Positions 20,125 to 30,659 are shown, counted from the first letter of the stretch. The stretch is DNA of 64,000 bases from Hyphomonadaceae bacterium (GCA_016791445.1 JAEUMP010000002.1:248001-312000), one strand, 5' to 3'. Notes: generated from the sequence alone by a model not told the origin. Numbers and translations: made by a program.

Positions 20125-21528
20125 ATGACGACGAGACGCAGGGTCATTGCAGGAGCCGCAGGCGCCGGCGTCGCTGGTGTCGGTGGCGCTGTCGGATACA
20201 GGGCATGGCGAGATCGCGAACCTTCCGTACCGCCTGCGCAAGACAAAGATGGTCGCCTGCTTTGGCGCAACTGGTCGGGCATCCAGAACGCCTACCCGGC
20301 GCACCGCGCCGCGCCCGACACCGAGGACGCGCTTGTCGATGTGCTGAAGAACGCGCCGGGACCCGTACGACCCGTCGGCTCCGGCCACTCCTTCACCGCA
20401 CTCGTGCCGACGTCCGGCACATTGCTCACACTCGATCGCATGAGCGGGCTGACTGCGCATGACGCCACCGCGCACCGCGCCACTGTGCGTGCAGGGACGC
20501 GTCTCGGCGATCTCGGGCCCGCCCTTGCCGACATCGGGCAGGAAATGGCGAACCTGCCCGACATCAACAAGCAATCACTCGGCGGTGCACTCGGCACCGG
20601 AACGCATGGCACGGGTCGCGCGCTGAGGGCGATCCACGGGGACGTCGTCGCGTTGCGCATCGCCACGCCGAAAGGCGACGTGCTCGCGTGCGACCGCGCC
20701 AACAATGCGGATGTGTTCCATGCTGCCCGGGTCAATCTCGGTGCCTTCGGCGTTGTCAGCGAAGTGACTTTGCAGAACATCCCGCTGACGCGCGTGCTTA
20801 AGCGCACGACCGTGCGGCAGCTTGACGAGGTCATGGAGGAATGGCCCGATCTCATCGCGCGCCATCGCAATGTCGAGTTCTACGCGATCCCGTTCACCGG
20901 GCTTGCAGCGGTGATCACCGTCGACGAGACGGACCGTCCCGTTCTGCCGCGTGGTCCCGACACCGATGTCGATGCGGTGATGGAGCTGAAGAAGCTGCGC
21001 GATCTCACGGGATTCCTGCCGGATGTGCGTCGCAGTCTGGCGCAGTCGGCGTTCAAGGACGCGCCTGCGGAAGAAGCGGTGGATGAGGGCTGGAAGTTGC
21101 TTTCCAACGAGCGCCCCGTCCGCTTCAACGAAATGGAGTACCACCTGCCGCTCGAGGCGCAGATGGGCGCCCTCAGGGAAGTGATCGCGGCGATAGAAAA
21201 GCACCGTGCCGACGTCTTCTTTCCGATCGAGGCGCGCGTGATCGACGAAGATGATGCCTGGTTGTCTCCGTTCTTCGGTCGGGTATCAGGCTCCATCGCC
21301 GTGCACGCCTACTACAAGGACGACTACCAGTTTCTGTTCGACCTCGTGGAGCCGATTCTGCGCAGGCATGGCGGACGACCGCACTGGGGCAAGCTGCACT
21401 CTTTGAAATCGGCGGACTTCGCGGCACTCTATCCGCGTTTCAAGGATGCGCTCGCCGTGCGGGAAATGCTCGATCCTGACGGGCGCATGCTCAACGAGCA
21501 TCTCCGCTCGGTTTTCGCACATGGCTGA
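20125..21528 (+). CDS. Tat-exported FAD-linked oxidoreductase, D-arabinono-1,4-lactone oxidase family
   Basis: A 467-residue flavoprotein of the VAO/PCMH fold with an aldonolactone-oxidase-type C-terminal domain. The N-terminus TTRRRVIAGAAGAGVAG is a twin-arginine signal, so the protein should be exported folded with FAD. The FAD domain has RPVGSGHSFT, where the histidine is the usual covalent flavin-linkage site of the family, and GGALGTGTHGTGR. The C-terminus has the family motif RPHWGKLHSL. Relatives oxidise aldonolactones or alditols; some, like plant galactonolactone dehydrogenase, pass electrons to cytochrome c. The substrate here is unknown. It overlaps the next gene by 8 bases. Confidence 0.9.
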   Translation: MTTRRRVIAGAAGAGVAGVGGAVGYRAWRDREPSVPPAQDKDGRLLWRNWSGIQNAYPAHRAAPDTEDALVDVLKNAPGPVRPVGSGHSFTALVPTSGTLLTLDRMSGLTAHDATAHRATVRAGTRLGDLGPALADIGQEMANLPDINKQSLGGALGTGTHGTGRALRAIHGDVVALRIATPKGDVLACDRANNADVFHAARVNLGAFGVVSEVTLQNIPLTRVLKRTTVRQLDEVMEEWPDLIARHRNVEFYAIPFTGLAAVITVDETDRPVLPRGPDTDVDAVMELKKLRDLTGFLPDVRRSLAQSAFKDAPAEEAVDEGWKLLSNERPVRFNEMEYHLPLEAQMGALREVIAAIEKHRADVFFPIEARVIDEDDAWLSPFFGRVSGSIAVHAYYKDDYQFLFDLVEPILRRHGGRPHWGKLHSLKSADFAALYPRFKDALAVREMLDPDGRMLNEHLRSVFAHG

Positions 21529-22777
21529 AGGATGGACGCGCCGCGCTGCACTCTGGGGCGGAGGCTTCATCCTGCTGGCGGGAGGAGGCGTCATGACGGC
21601 GCGCAAACCAGATCGCGGCGGACCACACGCGCCGTATTTCCAGAAGCTCACCGTGGCGTTGCGGGAGGGCGGATTCTCGCGGCCGACGATCGTTGTCGAT
21701 CGTGCGCGCCTTGACGCGAACATCGCCGCCGTGCGCAAGACGCTCGACGGCACGCGGCTCGCGACGCGCGTTGTTGTGAAGTCCCTGCCGGCGCACGGTC
21801 TGCTGGACGTCGTGACGCGCGGCGTACCGACGAACCGCTACATGGTCTTCAACGGACCGATGCTTGTCGAGATAGTGCGGACACATCCGGGCGCGGATAT
21901 TCTCCTCGGTAAACCGCTGCCCGTCGCTGAAGCGGCGCGCGTCACGGCGGCGATCGGTCCGGCGGCGCCGCAATGGCTGATCGATACGGGCGAGCGGTTG
22001 GCGCAGTATGTCGAGATGGCGAAATCGACAGGCGTGGCGCTGCGGGTGAATTTCGAAGTGGACGTGGGCCTGCATCGTGGCGGGTTTGCGCGCGCCGAAG
22101 ATCTCGCGCACGCTGTCGATCAGGCGAAGGCGGCGGGCGCCATTGTAACCGGACTCATGGGTTACGACCCGCACGTTCCGAAAGTACCGGATCCCGCGCG
22201 CGCCTATGCTTCGGTTCAGCAGAAGTACGAGGCGTGCAAGGCCGTGCTTGCGGAGAAGCTGCAGGCCGATCCCGCGTCGCTGACGTTGAACTCGGCCGGC
22301 AGCCCGACCTACGCGCTGCATGCGAAGGCCACGGCGGCAAACGAGGTCGCCATAGGGTCAGCCTTCGTGAAGCCGACGGACTTCGATCTGAAGACACTCG
22401 CACATCACGCGCCGGCGGCATTCATTGCGACGCCGGTCATCAAGGTGCTGGCTCGGGCGGAAGTGCCGGGACTGGAGCCGGTCACGGGCATTTTCAACTT
22501 TTTCGATCCCAACACGAAACGTGCGGTGTTCATTCACGGCGGGCATTGGTTGGCGAAGCCGGAATCGCCGCCGGGGCTCGAATACAGCGCGCTCTTCGGC
22601 CGTTCGAGCAATCAGGAACTGCTCACGGGATCTGATGCCGTCGACCTCCAGCCCGACGACTACGTGTTCCTGCGTCCGACCCAGAGCGAGGCGGTGTTCC
22701 TTCAGTTCGGGGACATCGCCGTCTTCGACGGCGAGAGGATCGTAACGACCTGGCCGACCTTTCCCGTCTCGGCCTGA
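21521..22777 (+). CDS. Tat-signal fold-III PLP protein (alanine racemase N-terminal / D-threonine aldolase-like)
   Basis: A 418-residue protein with a PLP-binding TIM barrel of the alanine-racemase/D-threonine-aldolase type. The start at 21521 gives a twin-arginine-like signal (TRRAALWGGGFILLAGGG), which would suit a protein exported with bound PLP. The cofactor lysine is Lys87 in TRVVVKSLPAHG. Barrel features include RVNFEVDVGLHRGGF and ELGG-like loops, and the C-terminal beta domain has DDYVFLRPTQSEAVFLQFGD. The metal ligands of true D-threonine aldolases cannot be confirmed by eye. It probably acts on a D-amino acid or beta-hydroxy amino acid in the periplasm; this is inference from family and signal only. 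Confidence 0.82.
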   Translation: MAEGWTRRAALWGGGFILLAGGGVMTARKPDRGGPHAPYFQKLTVALREGGFSRPTIVVDRARLDANIAAVRKTLDGTRLATRVVVKSLPAHGLLDVVTRGVPTNRYMVFNGPMLVEIVRTHPGADILLGKPLPVAEAARVTAAIGPAAPQWLIDTGERLAQYVEMAKSTGVALRVNFEVDVGLHRGGFARAEDLAHAVDQAKAAGAIVTGLMGYDPHVPKVPDPARAYASVQQKYEACKAVLAEKLQADPASLTLNSAGSPTYALHAKATAANEVAIGSAFVKPTDFDLKTLAHHAPAAFIATPVIKVLARAEVPGLEPVTGIFNFFDPNTKRAVFIHGGHWLAKPESPPGLEYSALFGRSSNQELLTGSDAVDLQPDDYVFLRPTQSEAVFLQFGDIAVFDGERIVTTWPTFPVSA

Positions 22778-22790
22778 CGGCCCGGATGGA

Positions 22791-23474
22791 TCAGCCTTGG
22801 CGCTTGATCGCTGTCGGCGCGAGACGGCGTTCGAGATAGGCGCTCACCTTGGATTCGACCTCCGGAAGATAGTCGACAGTCTTGTCCGCCGGGTTGCGAT
22901 AGAAGTGATCGGCGCCGTCCACCGCCTGGTGGTCGACCTTGATGTTCTTCTGCGTGCGGATCTTGGATACGACCCGCTCGACGTCGGACGGCGGCGAAAC
23001 GCCGTCCTTGGTGCCGTACACGATGAGGCCGGACGCCGGGCAGGGCGCAAGGAAGGAAAGATCGTAGTGGTTCGCGGGCGGCGAGATGGCGATGAAGCCG
23101 TCGATCTCCGGGCGGCGCATCAGGAGTTGCAGGCCGATCCACGCGCCGAAGGAATAGCCCGCCACCCAGCACTGTTCGGCGTTGGGGTTCATGCTCTGAA
23201 GATAGTCGAGCGCCTGGGCCGCATCGGACAGTTCGCCCATGCCGTTGTCGAACACGCCCTGACTGCGGCCGATGCCGCGGAAGTTAAAGCGCAGGGTCGC
23301 GAAGCCGAAGCGGGTAAAGGTCTGATAGAGCTGCACCGTGACGCGGTCCTGCATGGAGCCGCCCGCCCGGGGGTGCGCATGCAGGATCAGCGCGATGGGA
23401 GCATTTTCGCGCTTGGGCTCCGCATACCGACCTTCGACGCGACCGGCGGGACCGGCGAAAATGACTTCAGGCAT
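22791..23474 (-). CDS. Alpha/beta hydrolase
   Basis: A 227-residue soluble alpha/beta hydrolase of the small peptidase/esterase-like group (COG2945 type). Visible features are the strand-loop ALILHAHPRAGG, the turn RFNFRGIGRSQG, the nucleophile elbow GYSFGAWIG, the acid region YGTKDGVSPPSD and a histidine in DGADHFYRN. No signal peptide. It is divergent from iscR with about 200 bases between them. This hydrolase beside the iscR/suf operon recurs in alphaproteobacteria, but its substrate is not known. Confidence 0.88.
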   Translation of the reverse strand: MPEVIFAGPAGRVEGRYAEPKRENAPIALILHAHPRAGGSMQDRVTVQLYQTFTRFGFATLRFNFRGIGRSQGVFDNGMGELSDAAQALDYLQSMNPNAEQCWVAGYSFGAWIGLQLLMRRPEIDGFIAISPPANHYDLSFLAPCPASGLIVYGTKDGVSPPSDVERVVSKIRTQKNIKVDHQAVDGADHFYRNPADKTVDYLPEVESKVSAYLERRLAPTAIKRQG

Positions 23475-23533
23475 ACGTTCAGGACCTCATGGCGCCGGGT
23501 CGCCGCACTTGCGGATTTCCGCCGGGTGAATTG

Positions 23534-23562
23534 TTGACCTTTTTAGTAGGACATCCTACGTC
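23534..23562 (+). promoter_or_regulatory. Candidate iscR/suf promoter with palindromic operator
   Basis: TTGACC at 23534-23539 and TACGTC at 23557-23562 are spaced by 17 bases like a sigma-70 promoter. A 14-base palindrome GTAGGACATCCTAC fills 23546-23559, between and overlapping these elements. Its place ahead of iscR suggests an autoregulatory operator for the Fe-S sensing regulator. No transcript data; the -10 match is weak. Confidence 0.5.
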
Positions 23563-23672
23563 ACGGGCAGTGTCGCGACGGCGCGTGCCTTACCACAATG
23601 GTCATGCGCGTTGCGAGGTTTTCCCGCACGCGCACGCTTTCGGGGCGCGCGAACCCGGTCAGGACCCGTCCG

Positions 23673-24137
23673 ATGAGACTGACATCCAAGGGCCGCTATG
23701 CGGTCATGGCGCTCGCCGATCTGGCCGCCAATGGCGGGGAGGAGCGCGCCGTGCCGCTGCAGGAAATCTCGGAGCGGCAGGAAATCTCGCTCTCCTACCT
23801 GGAGCAGCTGTTCGCGCGGATGCGGCGGGCAGGGCTGGTCGGCGGTGTGCGCGGGCCGGGCGGGGGCTACCGCCTTGCCCGCAAGGCCGGAGACATCGCG
23901 ATCGCGGAGGTGATCGCGGCGGTGAATGAGCCGATCAAGACCACGCGCTGCCGCGACGGGTCGCTGAAGAGTTGCCAGGGCAAGGTGGGGCGGTGCATCG
24001 CCCATGACCTGTGGGATGAACTGGGCCGGCAGATCCACGTGTTTCTCGCGGCAGTGACGCTGGAAGACGTCGTGACGCGACGCGTGCTCGGTCGTGCGGG
24101 CGCGCCCGGCCTCGCCTGTCTGGCGCCGGCGGAGTGA
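23673..24137 (+). CDS. iscR: Rrf2-family Fe-S cluster regulator (IscR-like)
   Basis: A 154-residue winged-helix regulator that senses Fe-S status and controls cluster assembly genes. The N-terminal DNA-binding part runs MRLTSKGRYAVMALADLA through the wing GGVRGPGGGYRLAR. Three cysteines, Cys93, Cys101 and Cys108, sit in the region where E. coli IscR binds its 2Fe-2S cluster, so the sensor site appears intact. The start ATG 23673 gives the conserved N-terminus; an upstream in-frame start adds an unconserved arginine-rich segment. It heads the suf operon and is 10 bases from the first cysteine desulfurase gene. Confidence 0.93.
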   Translation: MRLTSKGRYAVMALADLAANGGEERAVPLQEISERQEISLSYLEQLFARMRRAGLVGGVRGPGGGYRLARKAGDIAIAEVIAAVNEPIKTTRCRDGSLKSCQGKVGRCIAHDLWDELGRQIHVFLAAVTLEDVVTRRVLGRAGAPGLACLAPAE

Positions 24138-24147
24138 TGTCGCGCCC

Positions 24148-25271
24148 ATGAGCCAGGCCATTGCCTATTGCGACTACAACGCGACGACGCCGCTTCGCCC
24201 GGCGGCGATGGCGGCCATGACGCGCTCATTGCAGGATGTCGGCAACCCTTCTTCTGTCCACGCGCCGGGTCGTTCAGCGAAGGGCGTCATGGAAGCGGCT
24301 CGCGAAACGGTGGCGCGCGGCGTCGGCGCGCGGGCGCGAGATGTGATCTTCACCAGCAGCGCCACCGAAGCGCTTCACCTCGCGCTCGACGCGGCGCGCG
24401 ACAGCTATGGCGATCTGATCGTCTCCGAACTCGAACACGACGCCCTCTGGGAGGCGACGCGCGACGCCGATGAAATGGCGCCCTTGCGGGCCACTATCGA
24501 CGGCGTCGTCGACCTCACCCACCTCGAGGAACTGCTCGCGGCCGCGAAGCGACCGCTTGTGGCCGTCATGCTTGCAAACAACGAAACGGGCGTGATCCAG
24601 CCGGTGAGCCGGGTCGCAGCAATGGTGCGCGAAGCGGGCGGCATCCTGCTCGTCGACGCATCGCAGGCTGTGGGACGCATTCCGGTCGGTATCGCCGCGC
24701 TCGACGCGAGCTATCTCGTCGTCTCCAGTCATAAAATGGGCGGACCTCCTGGCGCCGGCGCACTCGTTCTCGCCAGCGGCGCCGCGTTCGCCATCTCCCG
24801 GCGCGGCGGCGGCCAGGAACAGGGCCGTCGTCCCGGTACGGAGAATGTCCCGGCGCTCGCGGGATTCGCGGCGGCGTTCGATGCAGACGGCGTCTCCGAA
24901 AGCGTACGCATAGCCGCACTTCGTGATCGCTTCGAGCAGGCGCTGCGGGCACGCCATGGCGATGTGGTGATTTTCGGCGAAACAGCCCCGCGCCTGCCCA
25001 ACACCTCGCTCTTCGCGCTCCCCGGCGCGCCGGCTGAGATCGCGCTGATTGCGCTTGATCTCGAAGGCGTGGCGCTGAGCTCGGGCGCCGCGTGCTCCTC
25101 GGGCAAGGTGAAATCCAGCCGAGTGCTCGCCGCGATGGGCGTTGAACCGGCTCTCGCGCGGTGCGCGCTGCGCGCCAGTTTCGGCTGGGCGACGACGGAT
25201 GAAGACGTGGACCGATTGCTCGCCGCGCTCGACAAGGTCCGTGCGCGTCTCGGCGCTCTGGAAGGAGCCGC

Positions 25272-25275
<4 letters not shown>
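24148..25275 (+). CDS. Cysteine desulfurase, NifS/IscS type
   Basis: A 375-residue class V aminotransferase-fold enzyme that removes sulfur from L-cysteine as a persulfide. The PLP lysine is Lys196 in [12 protein letters not shown]. The catalytic cysteine is Cys316 in [12 protein letters not shown], on the longer mobile loop of group I enzymes. The N-terminus [15 protein letters not shown] is typical. It is the first enzyme gene of the suf operon, which has a second, group II, desulfurase further down. It overlaps sufB by 4 bases. Confidence 0.94.
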
Positions 25276-26755
<1,480 letters not shown>

Positions 26756-26756
<1 letters not shown>

Positions 26757-27502
26757 TGCTTTCGATCGAGAACCTGCGCGTATCCGTCGGCGGCGCCGAA
26801 ATCCTCAAAGGGCTCTCGCTCGTCGTGCCTGCGGGCGAAGTGCATGCGATCATGGGGCCGAACGGCGCCGGCAAGTCGACGCTCTCCTATGCGCTGACAG
26901 GTCGTGACGGCTACGACGTCTGCGATGGTTCGGCGACGCTGGATGGCGCGGATATTCTTGGGATGGCGCCGGAGGAACGCGCCGCGCGCGGTCTGTTCCT
27001 GTCCTTCCAGTATCCGCTCGAAATTCCGGGCGTGCCGACGATGAGCTTCCTCAAGGCTGCACTCAACGCCCAGGCGAAGGCGCGCGGTGAGGCCGAACTT
27101 CCGGCGACCGACATTCTCCGGCGTGTCCGCGCGCGCGCCGAGACGCTGCGGATCAACCCGGACCTGCTCAAGCGTCCGCTCAATGTCGGATTCTCCGGCG
27201 GCGAGAAGAAGCGCATGGAAATCCTGCAGATGATGGTGCTTGAGCCGAAGCTCGCCATTCTCGACGAAACCGATTCCGGACTCGACATCGATGCGTTGCG
27301 CATCGTCGCCGATGGCGTCAACGCGCTGCGCGGCCCTGATCGCGCCATGCTCGTGATCACACACTATCAGCGACTGCTCGACTATATTCGTCCGGACAAG
27401 GTCCACGTTCTCGTGGCGGGGCGCATTGTGGACACGGGCGGGCCGGAGCTGGCGCTGCGGCTCGAGAAGGAGGGGTACGACAGATACCTCGCCGCCGCCT
27501 GA
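26756..27502 (+). CDS. sufC: Fe-S cluster assembly ATPase SufC
   Basis: A 248-residue ABC-type ATPase that drives conformational change in SufB-SufD. Walker A is GPNGAGKSTLSYAL, the signature is FSGGEKKRMEILQ, Walker B is LAILDETDSGLDID and the switch histidine is in ITHYQRLLDYI. The SufC-type DETDSGLDID sequence separates it from transport ATPases. The start is GTG 26756 in the sequence TAGTG shared with the sufB stop, and the stop overlaps the sufD ATG by one base. Confidence 0.97.
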
Positions 27503-28374
27503 TGGCCGGGTTGGCCTTGCCCTCGCGGCGCGTGGAGGCGTGGAAGTACTCCGACCTCGCGCGTGCGCTGCCGGGCGTCTCGCTGCCCGCGAACGCCGAT
27601 GCGGCGCGAGTCATCGATGCGCTCGCCGGCGGCGTCGAGACGCTGACGGTTTCCGCCGGTGAGAGTGCGATGGTCGTGGAGCGCTTCGATGCTTCCGGAC
27701 TGCAGGCGCGCGCGCTGGCGGCGCATGTCCAGTCGGGCGCGACGTTGACGCGCGTTGTAGTGCAGACGGAGTCTGACGGCGTGCCGCTCGGCGCTGCGCG
27801 GGTGACGCTCGAAGCGGGTGCGTCTTTTCGGCAGTTTATCTACGCCGAGGGCGCGCGTTTGGCGCGTTTTGAAACGGAAGTGACAGTGGGCGGGGAGAAA
27901 TGTCGCGTCGAACTCGATGGCGTCTACCTCGTCAATGGCGGTCGGCACGCCGATCTCACAAGTCAGGTCCTCCATGCCGTCCCGGGCGGTGAAACGCGGC
28001 AGCTTGTGAAAGGCGCCGTCCGCCATGGGGGGCGTGGCGTCTTCCAGGGCAAGATACTTGTCGCGGGCGGCGCGCAGAAAACGGACGCCCGCCAGAACCA
28101 CCACGCCTTGCTGCTCGAAGACGGGGCCGAAGTTTTCGCCAAGCCTGAGCTCGAAATTCACGCCGATGATGTCCAGTGCGCGCACGGCAACACTGTGGGC
28201 GGGCTGGACGCAGAAGCGCTTTTCTACATCCGACAGCGTGGGATTCCCGAGTCTGCTGCGCGAGCATTGCTCGTGGAAGCGTTCCTGACGGAGGCCGTCA
28301 GCGCGTATCTGCCCGAGACCTTGAGCGCCGAAGTCGTCGCGCGTATCCGCGCATGGCTGGGGGCTGCGACATGA
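27502..28374 (+). CDS. sufD: Fe-S cluster assembly protein SufD
   Basis: A 290-residue SufB-related scaffold partner, shorter than the E. coli protein (about 423) because the N-terminal helical part is reduced. Conserved segments are PSRRVEAWKYSDLARAL at the start, the beta-helix core, GKILVAGGAQKTDARQNHHA, KPELEIHADDVQCAHGNTVG and ALFYIRQRGIPESAAR. The conserved histidine near the end of the core (CAHGNT) matches the catalytic one in other SufD proteins. It overlaps sufS by 4 bases. Confidence 0.94.
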   Translation: MAGLALPSRRVEAWKYSDLARALPGVSLPANADAARVIDALAGGVETLTVSAGESAMVVERFDASGLQARALAAHVQSGATLTRVVVQTESDGVPLGAARVTLEAGASFRQFIYAEGARLARFETEVTVGGEKCRVELDGVYLVNGGRHADLTSQVLHAVPGGETRQLVKGAVRHGGRGVFQGKILVAGGAQKTDARQNHHALLLEDGAEVFAKPELEIHADDVQCAHGNTVGGLDAEALFYIRQRGIPESAARALLVEAFLTEAVSAYLPETLSAEVVARIRAWLGAAT

Positions 28375-29582
28375 GTTTCGATGTCGCCGCCGCCCGCGCG
28401 TCGTTTCCGATCCTGTCGCGCGCTGTCCACGGCAAGCCGCTCGTCTATCTCGACAGCGCCGCCTCCGCGCAGAAGCCGCAGGCCGTGATCGACGCCATGA
28501 CCGCGCTGATGCGGGGGGCGTACGCGAACGTGCACCGTGGGCTCCATGCCCTCGCGAACGAAAGCACCGACGTCTACGAGAGCGCTCGCGCGTCGGTGGC
28601 CCGTTTCATCAATGCACCGTCGCCCGACACTGTCGTCTTCACAAAAGGTGCGACGGCGGCAATCAATATTGTCGCGGCTGGCATCGACTTCGAACCAGGC
28701 GATGAGATCGTCCTGTCGGTGATGGAGCATCACTCCAACATCGTGCCTTGGCATTTTCTGCGCGAGCGCAAGGGCGCGGTGCTGAAGTGGATCGACGTGA
28801 GCGACGACGGCGCGATCGATCTCGAGGCGCTCGAAGTGATGATCGGTCCGCGGACCCGTATGGTGGCGCTTACGCACATGTCAAATGTGCTTGGCGTGCG
28901 GACGCCGGCGGCCGACATCGTGCGTATCGCGCACTCCCGTGGCGTTCCGGTGTTGCTCGACGGCTGTCAGGCGGTGGTGCACGGCGCAGTCGACGTGCAG
29001 GCGCTGGGTGTCGATTACTACGCCTTCTCCTCCCACAAGCTCTACGGTCCGACGGGGATCGGCGTGCTCTACGGGAAAGCCGAGAGGCTCGCCGCGCTCG
29101 CGCCCTTCGAAGGCGGCGGCGAGATGATTGAAACCGTCACCCAGGACAAGATCACCTACAATACGCCGCCGCATCGCTTCGAAGCCGGTACGCCGCCGAT
29201 CATCGAAGCGGCGGGTCTCGGCGCCGCCATTGCATGGCTAGGCGAACTGGACCGTGCGGCAATCGCCGCGCACGAGCACGCCCTGCGTGACCGGCTGATG
29301 GACGGCCTGCGCGGCCTCAACTGGATCAGGCTCTACGGCGAGGCGGCGGACAAGGGCGCCATCGTGGCCTTCAATATCGACGGCGCGCACCCACATGATG
29401 TGGCGCAGATCGTGGATCGGCATGGCGTGGCCATCCGCGCGGGTCACCACTGTGCGCAACCGTTGATGGCGCGGCTCGGTGTGACGGCGACGGCGCGTGC
29501 AAGCCTCGCCCTGTACAATACGGCGGAAGATGTGGACGTATTCCTCGATGCGCTCGTCAAAGCGCGCAAGATGCTGGCTTGA
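28371..29582 (+). CDS. sufS: Cysteine desulfurase SufS
   Basis: A 403-residue group II cysteine desulfurase. The PLP lysine is Lys223 in SSHKLYGPTGIG. The catalytic cysteine is Cys361 in RAGHHCAQPLM. N-terminal PLVYLDSAASAQKPQAVI and VHRGLHALANESTDVYE are typical. Group II enzymes usually need a SufE or SufU partner; none is encoded in this operon. The ATG at 28371 overlaps the sufD stop. sufT follows 3 bases later. Confidence 0.96.
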   Translation: MSFDVAAARASFPILSRAVHGKPLVYLDSAASAQKPQAVIDAMTALMRGAYANVHRGLHALANESTDVYESARASVARFINAPSPDTVVFTKGATAAINIVAAGIDFEPGDEIVLSVMEHHSNIVPWHFLRERKGAVLKWIDVSDDGAIDLEALEVMIGPRTRMVALTHMSNVLGVRTPAADIVRIAHSRGVPVLLDGCQAVVHGAVDVQALGVDYYAFSSHKLYGPTGIGVLYGKAERLAALAPFEGGGEMIETVTQDKITYNTPPHRFEAGTPPIIEAAGLGAAIAWLGELDRAAIAAHEHALRDRLMDGLRGLNWIRLYGEAADKGAIVAFNIDGAHPHDVAQIVDRHGVAIRAGHHCAQPLMARLGVTATARASLALYNTAEDVDVFLDALVKARKMLA

Positions 29583-29585
29583 CCG

Positions 29586-29930
29586 ATGACGACCGAAACT
29601 GAAACGACGCTGCCGAAGGAAGAGCTCGCCCGTCTGACGGACGAACTCATCGCGCAGTTCAAGACCGTCTTCGATCCCGAGATCCCCGTCGACGTCTACG
29701 AACTCGGGCTCATCTACAAGGTCGATGTCGACGACAACTATCACGTCGATGTGGAGATGACGCTGACGGCCCCGGGCTGTCCCGTCGCCGGCGAGATGCC
29801 CGGGTGGGTGGAGGCGGCGGCGCTCAAGGTCGATGGCGTGAAGAGCGCCAAGGTCAATCTCGTCTTTGATCCGCCGTGGACGCCTGCGCGCATGAGCGAC
29901 GAAGCCAAGCTCGAACTGAACATGTTGTGA
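29586..29930 (+). CDS. sufT: SufT, DUF59/MIP18-family Fe-S maturation protein
   Basis: A 114-residue DUF59 protein that helps mature Fe-S proteins in the SUF system. The core FDPEIPVDVYELGLIYKV and the conserved cysteine in TAPGCPVAGEMP are present. The acidic N-terminal extension (TTETETTLPKEELARLTDEL) is common in proteobacterial SufT. It is encoded between sufS and the A-type carrier gene, with 12 bases before the latter. Confidence 0.93.
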   Translation: MTTETETTLPKEELARLTDELIAQFKTVFDPEIPVDVYELGLIYKVDVDDNYHVDVEMTLTAPGCPVAGEMPGWVEAAALKVDGVKSAKVNLVFDPPWTPARMSDEAKLELNML

Positions 29931-29942
29931 GAGGCTGAAACC

Positions 29943-30302
29943 ATGGCCCGCCCGAGACCGAAAATCGTCACGTTGACCGACGCCGCCGCCGACCGCGTGA
30001 AGGCGATCATGGCTGCGTCGCAGAAGCCCTATCTGCGCGTCGGCGTGAAGAATGGCGGCTGCGCGGGCATGGAATACGTCATGGAGTATGCCGATGCGCC
30101 GGAGCCGCTCGACGAGATCGTCGAGGACAGGGACGTAAAGATCCTCATCAAGGCCAACGCGGTGCTATTCCTGATCGGGTCAACGATCGATCACGAGACC
30201 ACGAAGCTCGCCTCGAAGTTCGTGTTTCGCAATCCGAACCAGACTGACGCCTGCGGCTGCGGCGAGAGCGTCACGATCGCCCCGGCCAAGCTCGACGCCT
30301 GA
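29943..30302 (+). CDS. sufA: A-type Fe-S carrier protein (SufA/IscA family)
   Basis: A 119-residue HesB/IscA-type carrier that takes clusters from the scaffold to client proteins. The three conserved cysteines are in KNGGCAGMEY and in DACGCGESVT. The start ATG 29943 follows a GAGAGG ribosome-binding sequence. It is the last gene of the operon and is convergent with the small membrane-protein gene 15 bases away. I see no strong terminator hairpin in that gap. Confidence 0.94.
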   Translation: MARPRPKIVTLTDAAADRVKAIMAASQKPYLRVGVKNGGCAGMEYVMEYADAPEPLDEIVEDRDVKILIKANAVLFLIGSTIDHETTKLASKFVFRNPNQTDACGCGESVTIAPAKLDA

Positions 30303-30317
30303 ACCCCGCGCCCGCGG

Positions 30318-30614
30318 TCAGAAGTCGGCTTCGCCGTCGCCGTCGAAGTCGCGCCACGTCTCGTACTTCCTGAGGTCCGCCTCGATCTCGCCTACGGTTC
30401 GCACCGGTTCGCCTGGCGCCGCGCCGAACCACTGGCCCAACGGTGTATCGCCCCACCCGTGCAGCCCGATGCCTAGCGCGATGAGACTGGCCGGCACGAT
30501 GGCCGCGAGCCATACCATGGTCGATACGAACCCGGGCCGTTCGAACAGAGGCTCAAGCGGCGCGCCCGCGAGCAGCGTCCTCGCGGCCTCGATGAGCCAG
30601 ACGATCTCGGTCAT
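30318..30614 (-). CDS. Hypothetical single-helix membrane protein with acidic DGD tail
   Basis: A 98-residue protein that I do not recognise. The ATG at 30614 is preferred over a longer frame because an arginine-rich unconserved stretch precedes it. One hydrophobic segment (about residues 28-50, STMVWLAAIVPASLIALGIG) is visible. The C-terminus ends RDFDGDGEADF, which resembles the calcium-binding loop of EF-hand or dockerin repeats; a single loop is not proof of binding. It lies between sufA (convergent) and the enoyl-CoA hydratase gene (same strand). Confidence 0.6.
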   Translation of the reverse strand: MTEIVWLIEAARTLLAGAPLEPLFERPGFVSTMVWLAAIVPASLIALGIGLHGWGDTPLGQWFGAAPGEPVRTVGEIEADLRKYETWRDFDGDGEADF

Positions 30615-30659
30615 GACACGCCTCCGCGCGCAGCATGACCGCAACTGGTTGGAAGGCGA

